Source of the DNA: Lenisia limosa
Lineage: Eukaryota; Breviatea
Reading direction: 5' to 3'
Assembly: GCA_001655205.1 (NCBI GenBank)
Contig: LPNZ01003667.1
Coordinates: forward strand, 1-27,435
DNA length: 27,435 bases
The notes beneath the pieces are model-generated. The model made no database searches and was not told where the DNA came from. It saw only the letters and a list, made by a program, of their open reading frames with translations. A program made the translations under genes and the position numbers. Position 1 is the first letter of the stretch; the number at the start of each line of letters is the position of its first letter. This document shows positions 1-13,000 of this stretch, one piece after another.

Positions 1-1079
1 TCCTGGCAGGAGCGCTCTACCTGAATGAGCGGTTCCGACCCTACCTATCCCCTCGACTGACGACAGTGGACTCGGTCGGCCTGCTGGTAAATGTGGCAAC
101 GCTCCTTGCAGGCATCGTGTTCAATGACGTGGGGGGTAGAGCAGCGGTATTCCAAGTGTGGAATTTAACCTTCACTCTTGTTCTTTTAACTCTCAATCTC
201 TTCTGATTAGACTTGTTTTCTGACTTGCTTAGAAAGCTGTGAGCTACACCTATCGAACTCTTTGGACCGTCGTTGTCCTTGTTCTTCTTGGAGGTATGCA
301 TTGTGTGTGCAAAGTAGTCTTTATTCTACCAAATCAAAACAAGTCTCTCGATAAGCTTTGTTTTTACTAGGGCTCCGTGTAATTAATCCACTGCACAATT
401 TGACGAGGGACATATTGTCTTGGGAACTCTATTTCAGACAATTTAATTTCTAATTATGTGAATTAATTTCCTCGAAAAATTAATTGTTCGGAGCCGTGGT
501 TACAACTCTCCAGGCAACATTATGTTCATCTTTTTCGTGGTGTACGTTGAAGCCACAACCTCGGGTGAGGAAAAGCCATTGGAGGAAGACCTTGAGTGTA
601 TTGAGGTGAGTTGGATTGCACCTCACTTGATATGTTGAGAGAGCACTTCCGCCAAGCCATAGCATAGCCTATCTGCAATGAAATAGCCCATATTTTCACT
701 CAACAGCAATGTGCGACGTTTGATATGGAGTCAGCCAAAATGTCTTCTGAGTCCGTGGTGATGACTCCATCCTTTGCCTCCAGCTACGTTTCAGAGTCCA
801 CGACAGTGTCAGGCCAAAGTAGCCGATCAGGCCAGTACGAAACACCAGACAGCTACGGATCTGAGGTGGGGGGTGTTCTGAGAAAAAAATTCAGGATTGA
901 TGCGAAATACTGTTTAAATTTGAAATTTTAGCAGGTTCATCATCAGAGATTTATGGGAATATATTCTTTGTTTTCCACCTTAGTTTACTCCGTAGATAAT
1001 CATAGATGATCTGTCTGCTGAAACTGAGTCAGATGCCGGGCTCGCTCAGCTTGAAAAGGAGCTGGATGGAGAGTTTTAG
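1..1079 (+). CDS. Gene A, 3' end: multi-pass cysteine-rich surface protein (partial)
   Basis: Only the C-terminal part of a family member is inside the window. Exons by open frame and GT-AG phase: <1-128, 233-293, 514-605, 707-865, 996-1079 (stop TAG 1077-1079). The first exon carries RPYLSPRLTTVDSVGLLVN and a hydrophobic stretch, matching KPYVSPKLNNAELFGMVVN in gene B and QPYYVGRLSTLESVCNIVN in gene C. Exons 2 and 3 together encode one last membrane segment (TLWTVVVLVLLG joined to NIMFIFFVVYVE). The remainder is a hydrophilic acidic, Ser/Thr-rich tail ending KELDGEF, presumably cytoplasmic. All phases are consistent (0, 1, 0, 0). The second intron holds a MITE. Intron 1 starts with a weak donor, GTGGGG. 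Function is unknown; the tail may carry sorting or signalling sites, which is inference. Confidence 0.82.
371..495. mobile_element. MITE-like inverted-repeat element, copy 1
   Basis: About 125 bp bounded by inverted repeats: left GGCTCCGTGTAATTAAT, right arm reading GGCTCCGAACAATTAAT on the other strand. The interior is AT-rich and non-coding. It shares its layout and internal words (for example ATTGTC...TTTCAGA...TTTAATTTC) with the element at 18446-18567. It lies wholly inside the second intron of gene A, between exons 233-293 and 514-605. No convincing target-site duplication is visible. The name MITE is inferred from size, terminal inverted repeats, lack of coding capacity and a second copy; the autonomous transposon family is not identifiable here. 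Confidence 0.78.
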
Positions 1080-1544
1080 AATTGTATGATATGTATATTT
1101 TTATTGGGGGGGGGGGGGNNNNNNNNNNNNNNNNNNNNNNNNNNNNNNNNNNNNNNNNNNNNNNNNNNNNNNNNNNNNNNNNNNNNNNNNNNNNNNNNNN
1201 NNNNNNNTAATATAATGTATGTTCCTGTAGTAATTCCACTCAGTTGGGTAAAATTACTAGGTATACCTCCATGTTCCCCCTAGGTAGTCGCACGGGTCGT
1301 TGGCACTGATAAAAGACAGTCAGTGTAAGGATCAAAGGAATGCTCCGAAGCCCTATTATTCTTATACTTAGCAAAATACAACTTTTGTCATATTTTAAAG
1401 TTGTATTCTATCGTCATATTGGTAATATATGCATAATTATGTATATTATGCATATTGCACTGATATAACTCTGAAGATATCTGTTCAAAAACTGTCAAAA
1501 GGAAAAATATCTAAATATTGACAATAAATAATACAAGGACTACC
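1080..1544. other. Convergent intergenic spacer between genes A and B
   Basis: The A stop (1077-1079, + strand) and the B stop (1545-1547, - strand) face each other across about 465 bp. The spacer is AT-rich, carries a 13-base G run at 1106-1118 and an assembly gap at 1119-1207, and has no credible gene. Apparent reading frames across the N run are artefacts. It must hold both 3' untranslated regions; I could not pick out a reliable polyadenylation signal for either gene. Confidence 0.7.
1119..1207. other. Assembly gap (89 N) after a G homopolymer
   Basis: Eighty-nine unknown bases follow directly on a run of 13 G. The run probably stopped sequencing or assembly. The true length of the gap is not known from the sequence. 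Confidence 0.98.
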
Positions 1545-4028
1545 TCAGGCGATGGTGTCCATCTCAGAGTCAAGCGTAACAAACATATTGGAGTCTTGCA
1601 TCGGCAAGGATTGCTTCTGTTCACATGATATGAAGTCACTTTTGGACACCAATATTAAATTACAAAAGCATTTTCATTGAAATAATCACGACAACTAACC
1701 TCAGTTTCCATGGGTCCTTGTGCTTCCAAAGCAATAAGAAACATCATAAATGCTATACTCGCAAAAATGACTGCCAGGGCAAAACTAAAGGGTAACCGTT
1801 GAAACTCAAGTAAATCATGAAAATTGTTGTTCCATCGTATCATTTCATAAATTCCCCCAAATTCTGCATGACCAACATTTCAACGATTGTAGCTGCGGAA
1901 GATGATAAACCTCCAAAAAGGAAGACCAGTCCTAGAATATTACTGTACGAGGCTTTAGGTCAAAGAGACTCGATGGAAGAGTTGAACGAAGCACTGAAAA
2001 TGGAACATGAAAACACACCAACCAATCATAAGGGTTGCAAAGTTAACCACCATGCCAAACAACTCGGCGTTGTTGAGTTTAGGGCTGACATAGGGCTTGT
2101 GCTTCGCCTGCATAGTGGCCAAAAGAACAAGAACGACGCACATAACTTGCGCCTGGTTTGGGTTAGCACCTCAACTTTTATGATGAAAATGATTGAGTGA
2201 ATTAAGAGTATAATACCATTATTAATAATGTAATAAATGTGATATGGTTCCGAAAGAATTGATAAATTCATATTCTCAAACCCTACCTGTGTATTCGCAC
2301 TATCTAAGAGGCGTAAAACGAGGACTAGGGAGAGGGACCTTGATATTACCACCAGCTCCCAGAAGTAACACAATGACGTGAACCTTGAATAGAGGAACCC
2401 ATATCTATATTGTCAATAATTGAAAAACTCTTTGAGAGTGAATAAATGTGAATGATTGTTGCGGTTCAGAGGAGGTCATGATTATCATGTACTCACTTTT
2501 GGAATACATCTTCAGACATTCGTTGATGGTCATTGCGCAATTTATACAGTAGTTGAGCCATGAATCCAGGTACGCCAACAACCAAAATCACTGCAAATTA
2601 ATTGGCCGTTTGCAGCAGAGTACAATAACAATCTTCTGATATTTACCCAATAGCAGAGCCGTTAAATACCTGTCACGATGGCTGCAAATGGAAGATACTT
2701 CAAGTGGTCCCCTTGGTAACACTGAATTGAAGGGGCTGCAGTGTTATAATGAAAACAACGTGTATATTATTGGCACTCATGTCATTGAAGGCAACTGGAC
2801 ACAATTTACTGGAGACGGATAATAATCAACAACGATGCCTACCACTTGTGACGTAAAGGTTATCTCCAATTTTGGTACAGTCAAAATACTGCAGACTCAA
2901 CTACAGAATTAAAATATTCATTACGGTAAAGCGTGATATGTTGGATTGGGATAACAATACATAATACACTATACTCTTGCACAATGTAATATTATACACT
3001 GTAATAAATCTACTCTGATATGAAAACATATAGGCTTTCTACAGTATACAAAATCGACTCACCAAAGTTCCAGGGAGATAGAGGAGGAGAGGCAACACCA
3101 GCGACGTTCGTATCCAAGTCGATCTGAACAACTTACGGACAGTGGGGAGTTATCCACTCCTGATATTGTAGGTTAAAGGTTATTGAATTGAATACAGATG
3201 TCATAATTTTATAGATTTGACATTTTATACTGTCATATGTGCAAAACACATACCTTGACATTTCATGGTCACCTGATACTGCTTTCGCAATGATAAACAC
3301 AACAAATGTGAAGAATAGTGCAACTGGAAGAAGAAGAAGCTTCATTACATAGTACTAAATTGATTATTATTATTAAAAAAAGTGTGAAGATCTCAATTTT
3401 AAGTATCGCAGACGCTCAATCGTTGAAATGTAATTTATGAAACGTTGTCATTGATAACCCCACTTGGTAGAAGCCAATCTCAGCATTTAAGCTGCATTCA
3501 GGCTGTGCCACTTCAAGATTCAAATTGACGGCTGAGAAGGCTTTTAGCACCGTTTGGAGAGCGGAAGGCCAGTTCAGGTCAAACTCTGAATAGAGTGCCG
3601 AGATCTGAGATATTAATATGTGGACTTTGTTGGCGAATAAATGAAACACAACTACCGACCTGGATGAACTGAACAAGGAGTCTGAAGGCCGAGAATCGAA
3701 CAGATGTGTCACTGGCCTTAATCGTAAGCTTTATAAATGGGGTGGTTTGAAGCTTCAACCAGGTTGACCGATTTTCAAATTCCCATTAATATGTTAGTAT
3801 ATAATATCTTGTGACAATTCAATTTACCACTGAATTGACATAAAAATCATCTTTGTGAGTTGGTGATGGATCCCCAACCTACATTCCAGCCAAGGGCATA
3901 AGTTACTGCAATGAACAAGAAGATGAGAATCACCATAATAGGCAAGATCCATTTTGACTGAGCCTTGCATTCAGCACATTGCAGGCCGTCTTTGTAGAAT
4001 CTTGACGTACACTCCGAACAGAGCGGTC
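1545..4028 (-). other. Gene B protein region: juxtamembrane knot, multi-pass domain and tail
   Basis: Starting at 4028 the protein reads GPLCSECTSRFYKDGLQC, then the first membrane segment ILPIMVILIFLFIAVTYALG. Next is a loop with the family signature LYSEFDLNWPSALQTVLKAF and VAQPECSL (3604-3464). Further hydrophobic segments follow in exons 3354-3254, 3123-3063, 2735-2670 with 2590-2497, 2404-2287 (signature CYFWELVVISRSLSLVLVL), 2152-2023, 1931-1873 and 1804-1700 (FALAVIFASIAFMMFLIAL). The last exon is a short acidic Ser/Thr tail, MFVTLDSEMDTIA. The pattern of an aromatic-rich WEL helix followed by Arg and a hydrophobic run recurs at the same place in C. About eight or nine membrane passes are predicted by eye; the exact number needs a topology program. 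Confidence 0.8.
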
Positions 4029-7000
4029 CTGTTAAGGTTATTTCGAGGAAAACTGATAATAATAAAATGTTCTTAAAAACAATTAATATGTCCATGAGTC
4101 ATGATGTTTTTGTATTCCAACAATTAAACTAACAACGCACCTGAGTAACCGTCAGCGCATTCGTTGTTTCCCAGACATCCTGTAGACGAACCGGGACACG
4201 CAGCATAGGTGTTGTCGACTGAGTAGTACCCGGGTGCAGCCTCAGGTTCTGCCATGGCTCCTGCACAAATGGCCCCGGAAGGACACTCGGTGCAGCTGTC
4301 ATCTGGGGGGATGGGGGAAATGTCAGGTTATGTATTAGTGGCATTATCCTTAGGCCTTTGGGATAATAGTCATCAGAATGCTGTGATACAATGTGGCATG
4401 TAATGGTGGAACTTCCAAAAAAACAACGAAGACTCAAGAACCACCAAACCATTGAGAAAGTATCCAGGTGAACAGACACACATATCCTTTGAAGATGAGC
4501 CATAGGTGTGGGTGGTGGTGTGATCGGGACATTGTGCACAGGGTTCTCCAGATGTGACGGAGTAAGTTCCTGTTGGACATTGGATACACCTGCATAATGA
4601 CTTGAAATGCCAAATTGAAAGGTAAAGGGAAGACGATGCACTATCCCACTGTATAAATGTAGTATAATACTATGTAACTTAGAAAATAAAGTGTAACATT
4701 GGTTAAGAAGATAAACCCTCACTTGGGGATGCTAAGAATGAGTTGGAACTCAGAGCCAGGCGCACATTGGCACGTATTAGAGGAGGTCATCTGGAGATGG
4801 GGGGAGTAATACATTTATTTGTTGCAGTATGTCACTATATTCAACTTTCAACGATGAAAAACAATGATAGAATCATAAAACAGTTATCTCTGCGAGCCCT
4901 TACATTGTAAAATCCGTCAAGACAAACACAAGTCTCTTGGTTTGATGCTTCTGAATAGTCCTGGCACTTTGTACACGCCTGAAAAACATGACAATCGCGG
5001 GATAACTTAAATAATATATATATAATATGCAGATGTTTAGTCTATCAAACAATATTATCGTTTTTATAACGGCAGCAAGCCAGCTCACGTGGTTACCAGC
5101 CTGTGGTTTGACAGACGATGATGGGCATGGGAGGCATGTAGATTCGGAGGGATAATGGCCTATATCACAGAGGCACTCTGTGACACCAGCGGATGTTTCC
5201 TAAAGTAAGTTGAATTCTGCGTTTCCCACTGTTTTGTGGAAGATAATTAAACTGAGGTGTATGAGTTGCAGCCTTACAGTTTTTGTAGAGTGTGGAGGGC
5301 ACTTCTTACAAATGAGCTTGCCTAAATGGAATGAAACAATGCCAGCTTTAATGTAATAAAAACGACCAATATGAGTCATGAATGTAAAAAAACAAGTTGG
5401 AGAACAACACCTACTAGATTCATTGATGATTGATGAGTCACTGTCACAAATGCAGCTTTTGGTCCCATTGAGTGCAATAATCTGAGAAAATAAGTTCCAA
5501 AGAGGTAAAACTCTTCAGATGTTAAACATGAAGAATGATACAACCACCCACTGTTGAAAATCCATTGGAACATTCACAGACTTCAATGGACGTACCGCCG
5601 CTCTTTGAGGTAAAAAGCGGTATAATTGTGAACAATATACCAGAGTGTGCATTAGCTGCTAGGGTTTCTCAAAAACAATATTAAAGTGGATACTATAATC
5701 ACATAGTGTATATTATCACGAAAAAAGCTTGCAATATCATGTCAAATTCAGTTCCCACTTGAACAGCAAAGAAGTTTTCTGGACACTCAGAACAGATATC
5801 CAGTGAGCCTCCGGGGGAATAGCCTGATGTACACATCTGGTATATCACTTGGTGTTTTTTAATCAAATACACATTTATACAAAACTGATGATATTCATAC
5901 TGTTCCTGATACACACACAACCTCTTACTTCGCAGCGACCACTTGAATCTACCCATCCATGTCCGGGTTTACAGATGCATGTACTGTTTGACTGCCAGTG
6001 TAAAACGACCTTTGAAGATGCAAAAATAGCAACACAATAAATTGTATGAGTAAGACCTAGTAACTTCAGTATCAATAATATTCAGGGCATTTGAGAAAAG
6101 CCCAAACTGACTTGAAAATTATCTCATTGGAAACACAATAATTGACATTCATAACCGGAACGTACCTCCAGCGTCATGGCCCCTGTTCCGCAAGGCATGC
6201 AGGTGGACTGCGGCGACAGTGTAGTGTTTTGGGGGCAAATGCATGAGTCATCAAGAGCTACGTGAAAGGTTATAATGAATGTAAATCTGGCAAAACTCAA
6301 AATCCAAAGCTTCCATACTCCCCAATATAATTGAGACAAAATATCAACCAAACAAAAAGCCACGAAAAGCCGAGGCTTCTCAGATAAAACAAATGGCATA
6401 CCTTGGATAAATGTACCAGAGCAGGTGCACTGGTCAGACGAACTAGAACCTTCAGCAACCGTAGTCAGCCCCTCTGGACACTGGGTACATGTCGCTGCGT
6501 TCTGTTGGGTCGAATACGTACCAATCTGAATGTCAGAATCAAGTTGTCCAAGTCTTATAACACAACCCCTTCCCCACTGAGCATGGTTGACACGTCTCTC
6601 CACGCAATGTTCCAGGGTTACAGACACAAACGCCTTCAAAATCCGCGGATGAATTTGATAAATACTCGCTGCAAACCAGAGACGACGCCACAATCTGTTT
6701 TGATGGTTATCCAAAAGGGAAAAGCAACAATAAGACGAAAAAAGAGTCAGGGTCAATATTGATCAAAAAGATCAGGATTCCTACCAATTTCTCAGATTGC
6801 ATTTCGTGCGCCATGAATTGGAGGGTATGGTTTCCACCTTCGTGTGGAACCACCTTCAAGTTTAAAATCAAAGTTGAGATGAATGTGAGGTAAATACACA
6901 ATGCTTCGTACTCAAATGTTCTGTTGATTCATTGAAGGTGCAGAACTATAGACATACGTGTAAAGCACTGAACACAACTTCTCCTGAAGCGTTACAATCC

Positions 7001-10000
7001 TCTATGGCTCCAGTGATCTGTTGGGGTGCGGGGGTCACAATCGCATAAGCCGTGCACATTGAGGGTGCAGCAAGTTGGTCAGAAGCACTGACGGTCTAAA
7101 TGGTGGTCAAATCAAAGTGGAAAATGAAGGAACTCCATGATTAATTATCTCGTAATCATCAGCTTACTTGCAAAGAGATAGAAGGAAGGATATTTCCATT
7201 AAAGCTTGTGGGTGTTCCAGAAGTAATCTGGAGGGTCAGACTATACAAAATGGGACATAGCGTAGTGTGATATAGTAATACATGTACACACACGTACATG
7301 GAGTGTCTTAGTTCAGAGTCTGAATAACCAACCTTTAGTGCTTTGGGGAAGTAGTACACCACGGTAAACTTATGAACCTAAAGGATTATATTAAGAGATT
7401 TGCGATATAAACATCTCTTCTGAGAAGGCAACCTCCATCACACCTGAATATCTACAGTGATGGTCAGCTCAAACTCTCCGGCATCCAATACAGGTAGGTC
7501 GCAGTCAACAATAATCTCATTACGTGAAGAGCAAATTCCTTGATAATCAGATACAGTGTCAGCGAACTGGAATATGATCAATTGATTCAATGCTGCAAGC
7601 GCAATTATAACCATACCAGTTTGGCCATTTAAGGACCATTGTGGAGGAGATGCAGCAGAGAACCCAGAACCAATCACTGTTATCTGAATCGTAAACCTGA
7701 AGTTATTTGGAAGAATGGCAAGAGTATGAGTTGTACGAGGAAAATGATCAAACTCCTTTGAAAAAGATGGTGTAGCCGCGGGCACAACCAATCAATAAAA
7801 GCTATATCCATTGAAAGAGTCAACATTTTCATGATAATTTTTCCAATTTCCCAATTGTATCAATTGTCCTACCCTCGATGACGCTGATGTAGCAGCTCTG
7901 GTTGATAAATGTGACAGCGGCATCACCGTGGCGACTACTACTGTGTCTCCAGCCTGAAGGGTTACATTTAACAGATCATTAATAAATTCAAACATGAAGA
8001 TCACACGAGGAAAAGTGTCGAGTTTTATCAAAAAAAAAAACCACAATTTTACATAATACACTTACAATGCTTGTGACATGCCGATGGTCCTCGAGATATT
8101 TACTATTGTACCCAATGGAAATGGAAATAGTCGCTCCAGTTGCCGGCAAATAAGCTGCTTTATCAGTTTGTTCATAATACCGCCATCATTTTATCCCCTT
8201 TTACTTGGGCTGAAGTCACACTGTTGTCTCAAGCCATTTTGTACGAGGTTTTTACTCATAAATCTGCGAGGCTCTCCGGTTGACTAATCAATCAGCATTT
8301 TTTAAACCTTCGCAACAAAATGTGACAAATATTATGTATTTTTGAATGGGTTTGTATCATATTTAAGTTCCAAAGAGAGAGCTTGGTAAGAAAGACGATC
8401 CTCAAGTGACTCAAACAACATGATATGTAAATTGCAATGAAATAATCACATTAGGAAAGGGATGCACCATACTATTACCCACAAACTGCCAAATAAGAAA
8501 AGATGCAAGTTACAGAAGGTGCGTAGTCGTCAATCGGCTGAGACAGTTCCATCTATCAGTCCATAAACCTCAAACAAACAGAAGAGCAATCAATAGACAG
8601 AATAGCAATCAATAGACAGAATAGCAATCAATAAATTGCATATCACCTGAGTCCACAACCAACATAGAACGTGGAACCTGCAATTACGGGGAATGCGGTG
8701 ACCTCGGGAAATTGCGGCAAAATGTACACCTCACGTGAGTACAACAAGTACCCGCCCGATAATATCTTCAATGTCTAAAAAAATGGGTCAACAAACTCTT
8801 AATTTTAATTCAGATTTAAAGAATAGTGCTCAAGCGTTCAAGATGGATTGTTGAATGAAGTCAGCCCACTTGGTTGCCTTGAAGGTGGTGTGGTATACTT
8901 GATATTGAAATGTCATGTCCACCAAATCCAGCTTGACCTTGGGTGTAAGAAAACTATGGAACATATAAGCAATACTCTAGAAATCAATGGATTAGTAATC
9001 ACCCCAATAAAGTTGTGGCGTAATCAAAAATATAAATGAGAGATTTTTGAAAAAGCATCATGTAATACCGAATTATATTTAATGATATGTATGTAATCAT
9101 GACCCAAAATAGTCCTATTCCTGAAATAGTCCTGTACTCCGTCCACGCACTTAAATGGAACTGAGTATCGGCAATTTGCACTTTGGTTGCGTCTGGGCAG
9201 CTTGTGGTCTATAATGTAAAAAATAATCTGGAAAAAACTGAATCAACGCTGCAATTAGTGCCTACCCTGTCAACAACAGCTCGAGCACCAACCTAAATAT
9301 AATAAATTTCAAATAAGATGTCACATCAATAGTGCAAGCATCAAACCACATACAGTCAAGCAAGGGTTGCACGTAGACAACATTTCACCGTTTTCGGTTT
9401 TGCATTTGTCCCGTCCACAGTCCAAATCCATGAAGAGCGCAGACTGTGGTATAAAATAACAGAACAGGAAATTATTATTCCGAAATGTTCCTTTGTGTTC
9501 AATATACATTGTATCCTATTTGGTGCCAATTAAGTTTAATAATATTGACAAAGAGTCTTACCACTGCGTCAGCATAATCACAAGAGGGAGGAGGAGAATA
9601 GGGTCCGGACTCTGAAACAGTTATTGGCTGTAATTGTAGAATTATCCGCAATAAACTTATTCGAGAGATATCCTGTAACCTCTCCCACTCATTGCGATAT
9701 AGCCAGCAGTAATAACATCCGGTTCGACGGATATGTATTTTTCCTGAATTGGTAAATCAGATGAAAGGAAAAAAGGATTCGCACCCAAATGCCAGTAAAC
9801 GTGTTATCAGGTCTGCCAATACTGTCAGTATCCCCTCTTCGGAAACAGGTCTTTGCTGCATTGTGAGAACCGTTGCTAAGAGAAAAGGGACAAACATTTA
9901 TCACAAAGGACAGCGTTTGCCTCGTAAAAGGCCACCATTGGGGTGTCAAAGGTAGTTGCGTTAAATATATCATAACGAGTTGCTGCAATGTTCTACAATG

Positions 10001-13000
10001 GTAAAAACAGTTGTGTGACTCGAAACTTGATATTGATAAAATAAACACTCTCAATCCGAAAATGGGAACACTTTAAAGTTGGTTGCGGTTGGGTATATTA
10101 TAGCAATGATAAATACAAAATAAGGTTGTATCTGGCCGAAGCCATCCACACAATCACGCTCTCAGAGATATTTGATTGCAGCATAATATCACCCAATCAT
10201 TTGCCTAGCAACTCTGTGTTGGGGTGTACCAAAAGATATGAGACTTGAACTAACCATTGACGGGACAGTGTCCACAATAGCACTTGGGGGGTTACACACC
10301 AGAACGTCTTCGGAGTTGTCTAATGAGTCAGCCATTAGTCCATAGAAGGCCTTCAACAAACCTGTGAAGAAAACTAGGTAGTCCAGGTTTTTGTTGATCT
10401 GAATGAATAAGCACAGGTTTCACAGAGCTTTTTATAATATCATACGAGTAGCAAGTATGACAATCATTTGTTGATAAAATAACTTGCCCTCAAACCTCAA
10501 AAGAAGATACATTTCTACCTGCTAATTGAGGCACAACTTCATCGAGGTATGTTGGCTAGAATTTTAACAATGTCACTAAACAGCAATCGTTGTGGAATAA
10601 ACAAAATAAACATATTTCTCCACATATGCCATGCTGAGACAAACCTCACTAAATGCTCCCATTCCTTCTGTACAGGATACTGCATGTCCAGATCCTAGAG
10701 AGTGTCAAAATAATAAGATAATAATATTTACAACAGATTCCCCTAAAATAGCACCTTGTATGACCACCACTCTGCCTGATGACGTGAGACAAAAACTTGA
10801 TGATGAAGCGAAGTGGTCAATGCATCCAACAAAACTGAAATAAATAATGGAGTAGTTATTTTGAATAAAAAGACCTACGAAAAATCTGATATTTTCCCGT
10901 GGAGACCTTCTAAATTGTCTACCACCAAAGAGTCTTTATTCACAACAAAATAAACACTTTTAGTTGAGAATCAGCAATACAGTATTCCCAAAACGGCTTT
11001 GTAATTTTTTGTTATTTAAATAATTCCAAAGGGAGATTAGTTTAAATATTTATTACAATTTTATGATATCACATTGTCCACACTTGACCCAACAAACGGT
11101 TGATTTAGTAAGGAGCTGTTTCTGACCGAAATATCGACATCATCCGTATATGTCAAATAACTGTTTAATGCTAAAAAAATAAGTATTTAACTCAAACAGA
11201 AAAATTGAAATTTCAATTGACAACAATCCCAAATTACCTCTGTCAATTTCGACATTGGTAATGGAATCGTCAGAAACTAGATGGTGAGTTTGCTAAACAT
11301 AATAACACTCAATATGCTATTGCAACCGTCTTTTACCTGTATCTACAGGTTGAGGATCAATCCAGGTAAATTGCATATGATGTTATATGGGGTATGTCAT
11401 ATTGCGGTCGCAGGCCTCTAGGTCTTACATTTCAACTGTTACACGTGAGTGCAATTTGCCGAAGATAGACATTTTTGCTCTCTTTCATATTCTGATACAT
11501 TCATACTACACTCACTCAACAGCTTACGATCAATATGCAACGGACGGTTGAGTTCGAAGAAGAACTGCTTCTCTCCAACCTGAGGGTAGGTCCACAGGTC
11601 AGTAGCCATCCACTGCCCATCATCTTCAATGGTAACAAATATGTATTCTAGAAATCGTAGAACTGTATGGTTGCCCTTCCACTTCCGTAAAGCTCACATC
11701 GTTGATAAACATAATCGTACGGACAGTTCTGTGTGTCAGGCTTTTCTAAGGTGACTTGAGACGTGGTCATTTCATAACACGCGTTAGCTAGATGGTGACA
11801 AGAGTGACTGAAAAAGTATGATACAAAATACATATGATAGATTATGTATATCTCATGCGGTTGTTAGAAAAACATGGCTCACTAGTTTGGTCAAAGAAGA
11901 AGCCCTGTTGCTTCTTATCAAATGAAACCGGAGTGGTGAAGTGAAAATACCTCTTGGTGTCCCTAGATTCATCACATTGAGTGAGAAAAGGAAAATATTT
12001 GCTTCTTTTCGTTCTCAAATGTTTACAACTTGATTGGACTGAAGGAATCAGAATAGGAATATCTCATGTTGCTGTTTCATAATTTTCTCACCCACCCACT
12101 TTACGGTTGTGGAAGGGTAGTCAAAGATCTGATTAACGGTTTCTCCTGGAAGAGCTAGGATGTGAGTTTTTTGTGGGATATAAATAATGAGACGAGACAA
12201 TTTCAGTAACCCTTATCCAGCAAACCTGGTAACAAGCAGCGCAGGATGGAAGTCACCGAAGAACACCCCAAATGCCCTGCTGGGCTGATGACAGAATCCG
12301 AGCCCCCCGAAGGTCTGTGGTACCACATGTTATCACCCGTTTCTAAACTATTAAAAAGTCATATCCTGGTTTCAGATCTTCTCAAAATATAAGGAATTGG
12401 TCAAATCGTTATACAAAACATTGCACAACCTGGTACTGTGGTATCTTAAACAATAATATGGAATCAAATGGTATAGTTAGTGCTTCCCAACGGTCCCAAG
12501 AAAAGACCGAATCTCTCGATAATCCTCGATCAATATCGGTCTTTTTCGGACCGCAGGGAAGCCCAAGGTGTAGCACTGTGAAAAACAAACTTAAGTGAAT
12601 AGTACTGCAGTACTATGAAAGACAAACTTAAGTGAATAGTACTGTGAAAGACAAACTCAAGTATGTAATATCGCCATTGGGAAAATACGTTCCATCTGAG
12701 GCTCCAGAAACTCGGTGGTCTTCCTACGTTGTTATTTTGTATGAGTTGCTGTAAAAGAACAAATAATGACTTGTAACTGGTGTAAACATAATGGTGTTTT
12801 CTAACCCGCAAATAATTATGAGAAATCTAGGAAATTATTAGCAGACCTGGGGTGTTGATCCGGCTGAGACGCTACTAAAGTACACCATTTCTCCGGTGCC
12901 TATGAAAATTAGAATTGTGTTGAAAGAAAGAGCCAATGTTGGGGGTTCAAATGTTGGGGGTTCAAAAAATCTCAAAGCAAGAAGCTAACTTGTCTCCACG

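Noticed and set aside
1000-1283. Open frames on both strands across the N run
   Set aside because: They exist only because N codons were translated as X.
4129-4722. 197-codon minus-strand open frame
   Set aside because: It runs through introns of gene B in a frame other than the cysteine-rich exons 4302-4141 and 4589-4450, which match C.
6403-6762. 119-codon + strand open frame
   Set aside because: Antisense shadow of gene B exons 6525-6402 and 6664-6578, which encode cysteine repeats and keep phase.
8585-8633. CRISPR-like array
   Set aside because: The units are directly adjacent with no spacers, and the context is an intron of a eukaryotic gene.
10631-10843. + strand frame of 70 codons that looks protein-like
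   Set aside because: It overlaps the minus-strand exon 10694-10645, which fits C (NSHDIVWSAFPMD versus SGHAVSCTEGMGAFSE) and its phases; no start context or neighbours support a + strand gene.
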